From the NCBI RefSeq assembly GCF_040049295.1, contig NZ_JBDZDQ010000003.1, positions 620,001 to 684,000 of the forward strand: a stretch of DNA of 64,000 bases, written 5' to 3'. The translations under genes and the position numbers were made by a program. Below are positions 25,519 through 35,637 of the stretch, in pieces (the stretch's first letter is position 1; the number at the start of each line of letters is the position of its first letter). This DNA comes from Sphingomonas sp. KR3-1. GTDB lineage: Bacteria; Pseudomonadota; Alphaproteobacteria; Sphingomonadales; Sphingomonadaceae. Under the pieces are notes generated by a model. It was given only the letters and a program-made list of their open reading frames with translations, had not been told where the DNA came from and ran no database searches.

Positions 25519-25596
25519 TTACGGACACGAAACGCAGGCGCCGATCACCGCTGCGAGCGGGATCAAAGCCAATACGACTGGTAGAACCTTGTGCAT
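25519..25596 (-). CDS. Possible 25-residue lipopeptide
   Basis: Starts ATG at 25596 and stops TAA at 25519. The peptide is MHKVLPVVLALIPLAAVIG followed by ACVSCP: a basic N-terminus, a hydrophobic helix and a lipobox-like VIGAC. Cleavage there would leave a lipid-anchored pentapeptide. A clear terminator lies about 30 nt past the stop, supporting a transcript. It could equally be part of a non-coding RNA. The rest of the 370-bp gap 25346-25716 holds only the two terminators. Confidence 0.35.
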   Translation of the reverse strand: MHKVLPVVLALIPLAAVIGACVSCP

Positions 25597-25716
25597 CTCA
25601 ACCCGAACCTTTTTCTGTCGCTCGGAATGTAAAACGAGCCCAACCGAGCAAGGTTGCACGCTGCGTTAATCTTTTGTTCGGGGAGTGTTCACCTAAGCCT
25701 GGTCTATGAGGGGGCG

Positions 25717-26334
25717 ATGCTGCCCCTCCTGCCCCTCGCGCTGGCGCTGGCCGCGCCCGCCCAGCCCGGACTTGTCCAGTCCGACATCGAAAGCGCGGTG
25801 CTCGACGAGATCAATTTCGCGCGCACGCGGCCACGGGACTATGCGGAGCAGCTGCGCGCCTAACGCAAGCGCTTCAAGGGCAAGATCGTCTGGTATCCGG
25901 GCAATCCGAATGGGCTGCGGACCAGCGAGGGGACCAGCGCGGTGGACGAGGCGATCCGTTTCCTCGAGCGCCAGGCGCCGCTGCCGCCGATGGCGCCGGC
26001 CGCGCTGCTCGCCCAGGCAGCCGGCGACCATGTTCGCGAGCAGGGGCCGCGCGGGGGCACCGGGCACATCTCCGCCGACGGCGCCAATTCGAGCATGCGC
26101 GTGCAGCGGCGCGGCGGCGGCACCTATGTGGCCGAGGTGATCACCTATGGCCCGCCGAGCGCGGTGGAAGTGGTGCGCCAGCTGATCGTCGACGATGCGG
26201 TGCCTGGCCGCGGGCATCGCAAGGCGCTGTTCGCCGCCGAGATGCGCTATGCCGGCGTCGCCTGCGAGCCACACAAGGAATACCGGGTGATGTGCGTCGC
26301 CGATCTCGGCCGCACGGTTAACGGCGCCTACTGA
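25717..26334 (+). pseudogene. CAP-domain secreted protein gene with one nonsense codon
   Basis: 205 codons in one frame, interrupted only by TAA at 25861-25863. Aligned with the next gene, the stop falls where the paralogue has Tyr (AEQLRA-stop-RKRF against AETLREYRRYF), so a TAC/TAT to TAA change explains it. Before it are a signal peptide (LPLLPLALALAAPAQP) and the CAP start; after it come the remaining CAP elements (GHISADGANSSMRVQRRGG, RGHRKALFAAEMRYAGVAC). A mutated gene, read-through or a sequencing error are all possible. Confidence 0.75.
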
Positions 26335-26451
26335 CGGGCTACGGTTAACTCCCGAATATCCGCTTGCCTTCTCAAGCGGTTAAGCCAGGATCGCTACCGG
26401 TGACAGATCGGACGGGCGCGGGGCCCGGCCGGCTCCGGGGGGAGCACTCGC

Positions 26452-27159
26452 ATGATTGCCAAGGACCGCTGGTTCGCCGCGCTGAGCGCGTGCGCGATGT
26501 TCGTCACGAATGCCGCCCACGCCGGCGAGCGCGCCACCGACGTCTCGCGCCTCGAGCGCGACGTGCTCACCGAGATCAACTATGCCCGCCAGCATCCGCA
26601 CGAATATGCCGAGACGCTGCGCGAATATCGCCGCTATTTCGACGGCCGCGTGCTGTTCCTGCCGGGCGACCGCAACGGCGTGATCACCAATGAGGGCATG
26701 GACGCAGTGGACGAGGCGATCGACTTCCTCGAGCACCAGGAACCGCTGGCGCCGCTCGGCCGCGGCGAATTGCTCGTGCTGGCGGCGCAGGACCATGCCG
26801 ACGACCAGGGCTCGTTCGGCGGCTCGGGCCATGTCTCACGCGATGGCGCGACGCCCGGCGACCGCGTGAAGCGGCGCGGCGGCGACGTCTATGTCGGCGA
26901 GGGCATCTGGTATGGCAGCGGCGATGCCGGCGCGGTGGTGCGCAGCCTGATCGTCGACGACGGCGTGCGCTCGCGCGGCCACCGGGCGCTGCTGTTCCAG
27001 AGCGACTTCCGCTTCGCCGGAGTCGGCTGCGGCGCGCATCGCCGCTTCGGCAATATCTGTGTGGTTGATTTCAGCGGCACCGCCGACGGCTCGCCGGTGC
27101 TCCCCGCCTGGGCCAAGGCGCGCGGCGGCCAGATCTTCCGGATGCCGGCCAAGCGCTGA
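26452..27159 (+). CDS. CAP-domain (SCP/PR1-like) secreted protein
   Basis: A 235-residue protein with a signal peptide (to about residue 25, NAAHAGE). It has CAP features: VLTEINYARQHPHEYAETL, LLVLAAQDHADDQ (His), GSGHVSRDGATPGDRVKRRGG, VGEGIWYG and RGHRALLFQSDFRFAGVGC. The His and acidic residues of the CAP cavity appear conserved. It is the intact paralogue of the gene just upstream. Bacterial CAP proteins lack an agreed activity. Confidence 0.85.
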   Translation: MIAKDRWFAALSACAMFVTNAAHAGERATDVSRLERDVLTEINYARQHPHEYAETLREYRRYFDGRVLFLPGDRNGVITNEGMDAVDEAIDFLEHQEPLAPLGRGELLVLAAQDHADDQGSFGGSGHVSRDGATPGDRVKRRGGDVYVGEGIWYGSGDAGAVVRSLIVDDGVRSRGHRALLFQSDFRFAGVGCGAHRRFGNICVVDFSGTADGSPVLPAWAKARGGQIFRMPAKR

Positions 27160-27212
27160 GCGACACCGAGACGCATTGCCATCGGCTGCGCGATCGTGAA
27201 GGATCGCGGCGG

Positions 27213-27500
27213 ATGGGTTATCTCGTACTGTTCCTCGCCGGCGCCTTGCTCTGCAACGCGATCCCGCACCTCGCCGCTGGTCTCCGCGGCGAGCCCTTCC
27301 CCACTCCCTTTTCGCGCCCGCGCGGCATCGGGCCGTCTTCCCCCTTGATGAACTTCTATTGGGGCACGGCGAACCTGCTGATCGGGATCTCCGCGCTGCT
27401 CAGCTATCCGCTGAAGGACTATGGCGTGTGGCCGGTGATCGCCGGGTGGCTGGTAGTGGGGAGCTATTGCGCCTGGCACTTCGGCAAGGTGCGGCGCTAG
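27213..27500 (+). CDS. Small membrane protein of unknown function
   Basis: A 95-residue protein with about three hydrophobic segments (residues 3-20, 47-65 and 70-88) and an RGEPFPTPFSRPRGIGPSSP loop. A conserved sphingomonad-type hypothetical in appearance, with no motif. It is convergent with the mutL unit and overlaps the end of the 46-residue gene by 3 nt. Confidence 0.6.
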   Translation: MGYLVLFLAGALLCNAIPHLAAGLRGEPFPTPFSRPRGIGPSSPLMNFYWGTANLLIGISALLSYPLKDYGVWPVIAGWLVVGSYCAWHFGKVRR

Positions 27501-27637
27501 AGCCCGAAGGTGCCAGGCCAGTAATGCGCGAGCACGATCCAGGCGAGCAGCAGGAACACTGGGATCATCAGGATCAGCCAGACCCGGAAGGGCAGCAGGT
27601 CGACCACCCAGTCGAAAATGAATTCCAGCACGCCCAT
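27497..27637 (-). CDS. 46-residue single-pass membrane protein downstream of mutL
   Basis: ATG at 27637, TAG ending at 27497. The product (MGVLEFIFDWVVDLLPFRV, then WLILMIPVFLLLAWIVLAHY) has an amphipathic start and one strong membrane helix. It begins 10 nt after the mutL stop, so it is probably co-transcribed with mutL. No family was recognised; the coherent membrane-protein sequence is the main support. Confidence 0.55.
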   Translation of the reverse strand: MGVLEFIFDWVVDLLPFRVWLILMIPVFLLLAWIVLAHYWPGTFGL

Positions 27638-27647
27638 CGCCTCCCCC

Positions 27648-29432
27648 TCACTTCCGCCCGAACAGCTTCTCGATATCGCCGTGCGCCAGCTTCACCCAGG
27701 TCGGACGGCCATGGTTGCACTGGCCGGAGTGGGGGGTGACTTCCATCTCGCGGAGCAATGCGTTCATCTCGGCGACCGAGAGCACCCGCCCCGCGCGCAC
27801 CGAGCCGTGGCAGGCCATGGTGGCGGCGACATGATCGAGCTTTTCCTTAAGGCTGAGCGCTTCGTCGAAGCTGGCGAGCTCGTCGGCAAGGTCGGTGACC
27901 AGCGCGTGGACGTCGCCCTTCCCCAGCGCGGCGGGGACGGCACGGACGAGCATCGCGCGCGGGCCGAAGCGCTCGAGATCGAGGCCGAACTCCGATAGCT
28001 CGCTCGCACGGGCCTCGAGCCGGTCGCAGCCGGGCTCGTCGAGCTCCACGACTTCGGGGACGAGCAGGCCCTGCGACGCGACACCGCCTTCCGCCATGGC
28101 GCGGCGCATCCGCTCGAGCACGAGGCGCTCGTGCGCGGCGTGCTGGTCGACCAGGACGAGGCCATCCTCGGCCTCGGCGACAATATAGGTCTTGGCGACC
28201 TGGCCGCGGGCGACGCCTAGCGGGTGCCGGACGCTGTGCGGGACGGGCTGGATCGCGGGCTCGGCACGGGCGAGCGGCGGCGGCGCGCTGAAGCTCGGCC
28301 GGCGGTCCTGGACGCTGGCATAATTATAATGTGGCTGCGACGCGGGAGCGTAGGCAGGCTCGGCGTCCCAGAGCTGCGGGGCTGGCGGCGCGGCCGGCTC
28401 GCTCGTCCACATCCCCAGCGCCGCCTCGCTCGGGCGCTGGACGCTGCGGTGGCCGGCTTCGTCGAGCGCGCGGCGGAGCCCCGATACGATCATGCCGCGG
28501 ACCAGCGCGGGGTCGCGGAAGCGGACCTCGGTCTTGGCGGGGTGGACGTTGACGTCGACCTGGTCGGCGGGGACCTGGAGGAACAGCGCCACCACCGGAT
28601 GCCGGTCGCGCGCCAGCATCTCGGCATAGGCGCCGCGGAGCGCGCCGATGAGCAACCGATCCTTCACCGGGCGGCCGTTGACGAAGAGATATTGGTGATC
28701 GGCCACGCCGCGATTGAAGGTCGGCAGCCCGGCCACGCCGCCGAGCACAAGCCCCTCGCGCTCGAAATCGATCGCGACGCTGTTTTCGGCAAGCGCGCGG
28801 TCGGTGAGGACGGCGACGCGCTCGGGCCCGGTCTCGCCGCCCTGGACCTGGAGCGCCTTGCGCCCGTCATGCTCGACCGAGAAGGCGATGTCTGGCCGCG
28901 CCATCGCGAGCCGCTTCATCACGTCGAGGCTGGCGGCATATTCGGCGCGGGCCGAGCGCAGGAACTTGCGGCGCGCCGGCACGCGGCCGAACAGCTGCTC
29001 GACTCGCACGCGGGTGCCCGGCGGCAGCGCCGCGGGGCCTTCGGAGATCAGCGCGCCATTGTCGACGACGCGGCTCCATCCCTCGGCGCCGCGCACGCGG
29101 CTTTCGAGCGTCATCCGCGCGACGCTGGCGATCGAGGGCAAGGCCTCGCCGCGGAAGCCGAGCGTCGAGACCTGGTCGATCTCGTCATCGGGGAGCTTGG
29201 AGGTGGCGTGGCGCTCCAGCGCGAGCGCCATTTCGGGCGGCGACATGCCGCAGCCATCGTCGGTCACTTCGATCAGATCGGTGCCGCCGCCGGCCAGTTT
29301 CACGGCGATGCGCGTGGCGCCCGCGTCGATTGCGTTTTCGACCAGTTCTTTCAGCGCGCTGGCAGGGCGTTCGACCACTTCTCCCGCTGCAATTCGGTTG
29401 ACAAGATGTTCGGGCAGACGGCGTATTGACAT
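27648..29432 (-). CDS. mutL: DNA mismatch repair protein MutL
   Basis: A 594-residue protein. GHKL ATPase motifs are in order: ELVENAIDAGA, VTDDGCGM, TLGFRGEALPSIA. The C-terminal domain has LVDQHAAHERLVLE, which fits the DQHA(X)2E(X)4E endonuclease motif, as expected in lineages without MutH. The start at MSIRRLPEHLVNRIAAGEVVERP was chosen; an in-frame extension of 52 residues overlaps the divergent mreB region and is unlikely. Confidence 0.96.
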   Translation of the reverse strand: MSIRRLPEHLVNRIAAGEVVERPASALKELVENAIDAGATRIAVKLAGGGTDLIEVTDDGCGMSPPEMALALERHATSKLPDDEIDQVSTLGFRGEALPSIASVARMTLESRVRGAEGWSRVVDNGALISEGPAALPPGTRVRVEQLFGRVPARRKFLRSARAEYAASLDVMKRLAMARPDIAFSVEHDGRKALQVQGGETGPERVAVLTDRALAENSVAIDFEREGLVLGGVAGLPTFNRGVADHQYLFVNGRPVKDRLLIGALRGAYAEMLARDRHPVVALFLQVPADQVDVNVHPAKTEVRFRDPALVRGMIVSGLRRALDEAGHRSVQRPSEAALGMWTSEPAAPPAPQLWDAEPAYAPASQPHYNYASVQDRRPSFSAPPPLARAEPAIQPVPHSVRHPLGVARGQVAKTYIVAEAEDGLVLVDQHAAHERLVLERMRRAMAEGGVASQGLLVPEVVELDEPGCDRLEARASELSEFGLDLERFGPRAMLVRAVPAALGKGDVHALVTDLADELASFDEALSLKEKLDHVAATMACHGSVRAGRVLSVAEMNALLREMEVTPHSGQCNHGRPTWVKLAHGDIEKLFGRK

Positions 29433-29581
29433 GGTCGTTGCTCTAGCCCAAGCGACGGCATCCCGCGACCCCAACCGCATCGCACCAGGCCGGATTTTAT
29501 CATCCGGCCCGGAAGGGGCCGGACTAGAATCTTGTGATTGAGCTGCGCGGCGGGCGCCCGCGCCGCAGGACGGAACAGTAA

Positions 29582-30622
<1,041 letters not shown>

Positions 30623-30639
30623 TCGGAAGGCAGGGGGCA

Positions 30640-31545
30640 ATGGCGCCGCCACGCAACCGGCGCCCGGGGTTTTCGCGACGGGCGCAATACGGGCTCTTCC
30701 TCGGTTATGTGGGCCTGGTCGGCGGCATGCTGGTCGCGGCCGGCCTGCTGCTGCTGTCGATCTTCAACCCGCCCGCGTTCGGCGCGGTGCGCGGCTTCTT
30801 CAGCGAGATCACCACCCCGATCGCATCGGGCTTCAGTTGGGTTCGCGGCGGCGTCGCCGGGGTGCCGGGCGGGGTCTCCTCCTATGTGAACGTGCGCAGC
30901 GAGAATGCGCGGCTGAAGAAGCAGATCGCCGACAATCAGCTGCTGGTCGAGCGCGCACGCACGCTCAACCAGGAAAACCGCCACCTGCGCGACATGCTGA
31001 AGCTGCGCGACGTCTCCACCGACGCCGTGGTGGTGGCGCGGCTCGTCGCCAGCTCGATGACCAGCACGCGGCGCTATGCCACGCTCAACGCCGGCAACTG
31101 GCAGGGCGTGAAGAGCGGGCAGCCCGTGCGCCAGCCCGACGGGCTGATCGGCCAGGTGATCGAGACCAGCCCCAACACCGCGCGCGTGCTGCTGATCGTC
31201 GATTCGGAGAGCATCGTGCCGGTGCGTCGCACGCGCGACGGCCTGCCCGCGATCGCCACCGGCCGCGGCGACGGGCTGCTCGACATCCGCTCGGCCAGCG
31301 TGGCGACGATGATCTTCCAGCCGGGCGACAGCTTCGTCACCTCGGGCACCGGCGGCATCTTTCCGCCGAACATCCCGGTGGCCCGCGTCATCCGCACCTC
31401 GCGCGATATCGCGGTGGCCGCGCCCTCGGCCAATCCCGACGCGCTCGACTTCGCGCTGGTCCAGGCGACCTTCCTGCCAGATCCGACGCCGACCCCCACT
31501 CCTACCCCGACCCCCAAGGCAAAGCCCAAGGCCGAGGATCAATAG
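30640..31545 (+). CDS. mreC: Rod shape-determining protein MreC
   Basis: A 301-residue protein: cytoplasmic basic start, one membrane helix (about residues 20-42), a coiled coil (NARLKKQIADNQLLVERA to LRDML) and a periplasmic beta domain (QPDGLIGQVIETSPNTARVLLI). The tail is a Pro-Thr repeat (PTPTPTPTP) and Lys-rich. The ATG lies 17 nt after mreB behind AGGCAGGGGG. Confidence 0.95.
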   Translation: MAPPRNRRPGFSRRAQYGLFLGYVGLVGGMLVAAGLLLLSIFNPPAFGAVRGFFSEITTPIASGFSWVRGGVAGVPGGVSSYVNVRSENARLKKQIADNQLLVERARTLNQENRHLRDMLKLRDVSTDAVVVARLVASSMTSTRRYATLNAGNWQGVKSGQPVRQPDGLIGQVIETSPNTARVLLIVDSESIVPVRRTRDGLPAIATGRGDGLLDIRSASVATMIFQPGDSFVTSGTGGIFPPNIPVARVIRTSRDIAVAAPSANPDALDFALVQATFLPDPTPTPTPTPTPKAKPKAEDQ

Positions 31546-31547
31546 GC

Positions 31548-32054
31548 GTGGCCGACTTCATCCCCCTGGGCCGCACCGAGAAGATGCCGCGCAGCCTGTG
31601 GTTGGCGCCGCTCTCGGTGGTGCTGGGGTCGCTGGTGACGCTGCTGCCGGTGATTGTCACCGTGCCGGTACTGCCCCCCTTCGGGCTGCTGATGCTGCTT
31701 TCCTGGCGGCTGCTGCGCGGCGATTCGATGAAAGTGTGGATGCCGGTGCCGCTCGGCTTCGTCGACGACATGTTCAGCGGCCAGCCGCTGGGCAGCGCGA
31801 TGCTGCTCTGGTCGGCCGCGATGCTGATGATCGACGTGCTCGACACCCGGCTGGTGTGGCGCGACTTCTGGCAGGACTGGCTGCTCGCCAGCGGCGCGAT
31901 CGGCTTCGTGCTGATCGGCGGCCGGCTGGTCGCGACTCCCTTCGGCGCGCATGTCGATACCGCGCTGCTGCTCCAGATCATCGTCTCGGCCGCGCTTTTT
32001 CCTGTGGTTGCGCGCTTCTGCGCATGGCTGGACCGGGATAAGAAACGAACCTGA
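31548..32054 (+). CDS. mreD: Rod shape-determining protein MreD
   Basis: A 168-residue membrane protein with about five helices and the family region GFVDDMFSGQPLGSAMLLW. The GTG start, 2 nt after mreC, gives MADFIPLGRTEKMPRSLWLAPL. The stop overlaps the mrdA start (ATGA), so the genes are coupled. Confidence 0.93.
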   Translation: MADFIPLGRTEKMPRSLWLAPLSVVLGSLVTLLPVIVTVPVLPPFGLLMLLSWRLLRGDSMKVWMPVPLGFVDDMFSGQPLGSAMLLWSAAMLMIDVLDTRLVWRDFWQDWLLASGAIGFVLIGGRLVATPFGAHVDTALLLQIIVSAALFPVVARFCAWLDRDKKRT

Positions 32055-34087
32055 TGGCCCGGATCACCGAAGCAGCGCAGGCCTATAGTTTTTCCCGCCG
32101 CGCGCTGGTGCTCGGCGGCATCCAGGGCGCGGCCGCGCTCGTCCTGGCCGGGCGGATGACCTGGCTCGCCGTGTTCGAGAACGAGCGCTACCGGCTGACC
32201 GCCGAGAGCAACCGCGTGCGGCTGACGCTCACTCCGCCGCGCCGCGGCTGGATCGTCGATCGCAGCGGCATCCCGATCGCCAACAACCGCACCGCCTTCC
32301 GCGTCGACCTGATCCCCGATCGGATGGAGGAAAAGGAAAAGACGCTGGGCATGCTCCAGCAGATCCTGAGCCTCACCGAAGAGGACATGGAGCGGATCCA
32401 CACCGACCTGAAGCGCGCATCGGGCTTCCAGCCGGTGCAGGTCTCCGACAGCCTCGACTGGGAGCGCTTCGCCGCGGTGAGCGTGCGCGTGCCCGAAATG
32501 CCGGGCGTGCAACCCACCCGCGGCTTCTCGCGCAACTATCCGCTCTCGGCGGGCGTCGCGCACCTGGTCGGCTATGTCGGCACCGCCTCGGTCGAGCAGT
32601 ACCGCAAGGAAAAGGACCCGCTGCTCGTCGCCCCCGGCTTCAAGCTGGGCAAGGACGGGTTGGAGAAGACGCTGGAGGATCGCCTCCGCGGCACGCCAGG
32701 CGCCAAGCGGGTGGAAGTCACCGCGCATGGCCGGCTGGTCAAGGAGCTCGCCACGCGGCCCGACCAGCCGGGCGAGACGGTGAAGCTGACGATCGACGCG
32801 CTACTCCAGGAATATGTCGCGCGGCGACTGGGCACCAATTCGGGCTCGGCGGTGGTGATCGACGTGTCGAATGGCGACATCCTGGCGATGGTCTCGATGC
32901 CGGCCTATGATCCCAACAGCTTCTCCGACGGCATCAGCCGCAACGAATGGAAGATGCTGAGCGAGGACGACCACGTGCCCTTGATGAACAAGGTGCTGCA
33001 GGGTCTCTATCCACCGGGCTCGACGGTGAAGCCGATGAACGGTCTGGCGCTGATGCATGCCGGAGTCGATCCGCATGCGCGCGTGGTCTGCTCGGGCGCG
33101 ATGCGCGTCGGCAATGGCGTGTTCCACTGCCACAAGAAGAGCGGCCACGGCCCGCTCGACCTCAAGAACGCGATCATGCAGAGCTGCGACATCTATTTCT
33201 ACGAGATGGTGCGCCGCGTGGGCTATGACGCGGTGGCGCCGATCGCGCGATCGATGGGGCTCGGCCAGAAGTTCGACCTGCCCTTCTCCACCCAGCGCTT
33301 CGGCACCGTGCCCGACAGCGCCTGGAAGCTGAAGCGCTACAAGCAGGCGTGGAGCGTGGCGGATTCGCTCAACGCCTCGATCGGCCAGGGCTATGTGCTG
33401 GCCAACCCGCTGCAGCTGGCGGTGATGGCGAGCCGGCTGGCCTCGGGCAAGGTGCTGGTGCCGCGGCTGATCGCCGACGCGCCGTTCCAGCAGCCCGAGC
33501 CGCTCGCCGCGACGCCCGAGCAGCTCGCGATCATCCGCGATGCGATGTTCGGCGTGATCAATTCGGGCGGTACCGGCGGCGCCGCGCGAATCCAGGTCCC
33601 CGGGCTGACGATGGCGGGCAAGACCGGCACCGCGCAGGTGCGCCGCATCACCATGGCGGAGCGCGCCTCGGGCGTGCTCAAGAACGCCTCGCTGCCGTTC
33701 AAGCTGCGCGACCACGCGCTGCTGGTGTGCTTCGCGCCGGCGGACAATCCGAAATACGCCGCCGGCATCGTACTCGAGCATAACGGCCACACGATCCGCA
33801 ACCTCGATACGCCGATGATCGGGCGCGACATCATGACCTTCCTGTTCGATCGCAAGGTGGCGATGGACTCGCTCCACCGCGAGGAGCCGACCTGGGGCGG
33901 CGATTACCGCACCCGGATGGCCGAGCAGTCCACAACCTTCGTCGCGGCACAGGCGGCCCCGCCACCCGAAGCGCCCGAGGATGCGGCCGAGGCGGCGAGC
34001 AACGTCGCCGCCGAGGCGGCCAACGCCACGACCAGCAACACGATCGACAGCAGCGCAGCCGAACGCGGCAGCGTGGAGGCAGAGTAA
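32054..34087 (+). CDS. mrdA: Penicillin-binding protein 2 (elongasome transpeptidase)
   Basis: A 677-residue class B PBP. Short cytoplasmic part, membrane anchor (about 20-40), dimerisation domain and transpeptidase domain with S323-T-V-K326 (PPGSTVKPMNG), SCD (QSCDIYFYE) and KTGT (MAGKTGTAQVR). An Ala/Glu-rich C-terminal tail (about residues 625-677) is an addition. It cross-links peptidoglycan with RodA, encoded next with a 1-nt overlap. Confidence 0.96.
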   Translation: MARITEAAQAYSFSRRALVLGGIQGAAALVLAGRMTWLAVFENERYRLTAESNRVRLTLTPPRRGWIVDRSGIPIANNRTAFRVDLIPDRMEEKEKTLGMLQQILSLTEEDMERIHTDLKRASGFQPVQVSDSLDWERFAAVSVRVPEMPGVQPTRGFSRNYPLSAGVAHLVGYVGTASVEQYRKEKDPLLVAPGFKLGKDGLEKTLEDRLRGTPGAKRVEVTAHGRLVKELATRPDQPGETVKLTIDALLQEYVARRLGTNSGSAVVIDVSNGDILAMVSMPAYDPNSFSDGISRNEWKMLSEDDHVPLMNKVLQGLYPPGSTVKPMNGLALMHAGVDPHARVVCSGAMRVGNGVFHCHKKSGHGPLDLKNAIMQSCDIYFYEMVRRVGYDAVAPIARSMGLGQKFDLPFSTQRFGTVPDSAWKLKRYKQAWSVADSLNASIGQGYVLANPLQLAVMASRLASGKVLVPRLIADAPFQQPEPLAATPEQLAIIRDAMFGVINSGGTGGAARIQVPGLTMAGKTGTAQVRRITMAERASGVLKNASLPFKLRDHALLVCFAPADNPKYAAGIVLEHNGHTIRNLDTPMIGRDIMTFLFDRKVAMDSLHREEPTWGGDYRTRMAEQSTTFVAAQAAPPPEAPEDAAEAASNVAAEAANATTSNTIDSSAAERGSVEAE

Positions 34088-35223
34088 TGGCCACGCTCCA
34101 GTCCTCCGGCCTCGGCCCCTCGGGCATCGTCCCGGGCCCGCTGGCGCAGCTGCCGTGGAAGATCATCCTGCTGGTGATCGCGCTCGGCGCGTTCGACCAG
34201 CTGATCCTCTATTCGGCGGCGAGCGCCGACTTCCACAAATGGGCGCTGCCCCAGGGCATCCGCTTCGCGGTGTTCCTCACTATGGCGATCGTGCTCTCGC
34301 GCGTGCCGGAGAATTGGTGGGCGTTCGGCTCCCTCCCCGCCTATGCCGGGCTGGTGCTCGCTCTGATCGGGGTGGAGCTGCTCGGCAAGGTCGCGGGCGG
34401 CAGCCAGCGCTGGATCAACCTGGGCTTCATGCAGTTCCAGCCCTCCGAGCTGATGAAGCCGATGATCGTGCTCGCCCTGGCGCGCTTCTACGAGATGCTG
34501 CCGGTGGGCGAGATACGCAAGTTCGCTGCGATCTGGCCCGCCGCCGTGCTGGTCGGCGTGCCGGCCGCGCTGGTGATGCTGCAGCCAGATCTCGGCACTG
34601 CGCTGATGATCTGCTTCGGCGGCGCGACCGTGATGTTCCTGGCCGGTCTGCCACTGCGCTTGTTCATCGGCGGCGCGCTGCTGGTCTCGGTGGCCGCGCC
34701 GCTGGCGGTGAACTTCGTCCTGCACGATTATCAGCGCAACCGCGTGATGATCTTCCTCGACCCCGAGAGCGACCCGCTGGGCACCGGCTACCATATCAGC
34801 CAGTCCAAGGTGGCGATCGGATCGGGCGGCGTGTTCGGCAAGGGCTTCCTGCAGGGCACGCAGAGCCACCTCGACTATCTGCCGGAGGGCCATACCGACT
34901 TCGCGCTGGCGACGATGATGGAGGAATGGGGCCTGCTCGGCGGCTTCTTCCTGATCGGTGCCTTCGGCGCGCTGATCCGCTGGGGGATCGGCGTGAGCAT
35001 GCGTGCGCAGAGCCGTTTCGCCCGGCTGACCGCTGCGGGGCTCTCTGCGACGATCTTCTATTACTGCGCCATCAACATGGCGATGGTGATGGGCCTGGCG
35101 CCTGTGGTGGGCGTGCCGCTGCCGCTGATCAGCTTCGGCGGCACCGCCGTGATGACCTTCATGATCTGCTTCGGAATCCTCCTGTCGATCGACCGCCAGA
35201 GCCGCCGCGTGCAGCGTTGGTGA
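34087..35223 (+). CDS. rodA: Peptidoglycan glycosyltransferase RodA (SEDS family)
   Basis: A 378-residue multi-pass membrane protein. RWINLGFMQFQPSELMKP, QPDLGTALMI, the QSKVAIGSGGVFGKGFLQGTQ loop in two pieces and PEGHTDFALATMMEEWG are SEDS signatures. It polymerises lipid II in the elongasome with PBP2. Last gene of the operon. Confidence 0.96.
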   Translation: MATLQSSGLGPSGIVPGPLAQLPWKIILLVIALGAFDQLILYSAASADFHKWALPQGIRFAVFLTMAIVLSRVPENWWAFGSLPAYAGLVLALIGVELLGKVAGGSQRWINLGFMQFQPSELMKPMIVLALARFYEMLPVGEIRKFAAIWPAAVLVGVPAALVMLQPDLGTALMICFGGATVMFLAGLPLRLFIGGALLVSVAAPLAVNFVLHDYQRNRVMIFLDPESDPLGTGYHISQSKVAIGSGGVFGKGFLQGTQSHLDYLPEGHTDFALATMMEEWGLLGGFFLIGAFGALIRWGIGVSMRAQSRFARLTAAGLSATIFYYCAINMAMVMGLAPVVGVPLPLISFGGTAVMTFMICFGILLSIDRQSRRVQRW

Positions 35224-35241
35224 TTTTTTCGAAATAAGGGG

Positions 35242-35270
35242 TTTACAAGCCGCGAGAGGCGCCGCTAAAG
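35242..35270 (+). promoter_or_regulatory. Candidate promoter of tRNA-Lys
   Basis: TTTACA (35242-35247), a 17-nt spacer and CTAAAG (35265-35270) resemble an alphaproteobacterial sigma-70 promoter, about 55 nt before the tRNA. Confidence 0.45.
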
Positions 35271-35324
35271 GCGCTCCTCCACTGCGGAGGCGCACTCACC
35301 AAGAGCGCCGAAACAACCCGGAAT

Positions 35325-35400
<76 letters not shown>

Positions 35401-35600
35401 CCTTCCCAAAGACTTGGCAGATATATCGCCGCCTCGCGGGCGCGAATACCGCGGCTCGGACAACATCTTCGGCACCCATTCTCCGGGCGGTCGATTATGC
35501 TCCAAGTGTGCCTGCCCCATGCGGCAAACCCCACCTGACCGGGTAAATACCCCCTGCCCTGCGGGCTTGTCCCGATATGCCACTCCGCGACCTCCATGCA

Positions 35601-35616
35601 GATTTGGTGACAAATC
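35601..35616. promoter_or_regulatory. Inverted repeat just upstream of the first sulfatase gene
   Basis: GATTTG-GTGA-CAAATC ends 21 nt before the start codon, next to the ribosome-binding sequence. It could be an operator or an mRNA hairpin near the initiation site. Confidence 0.35.
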
Positions 35617-35637
35617 CAGCATGGGAAGGAATCCGTC

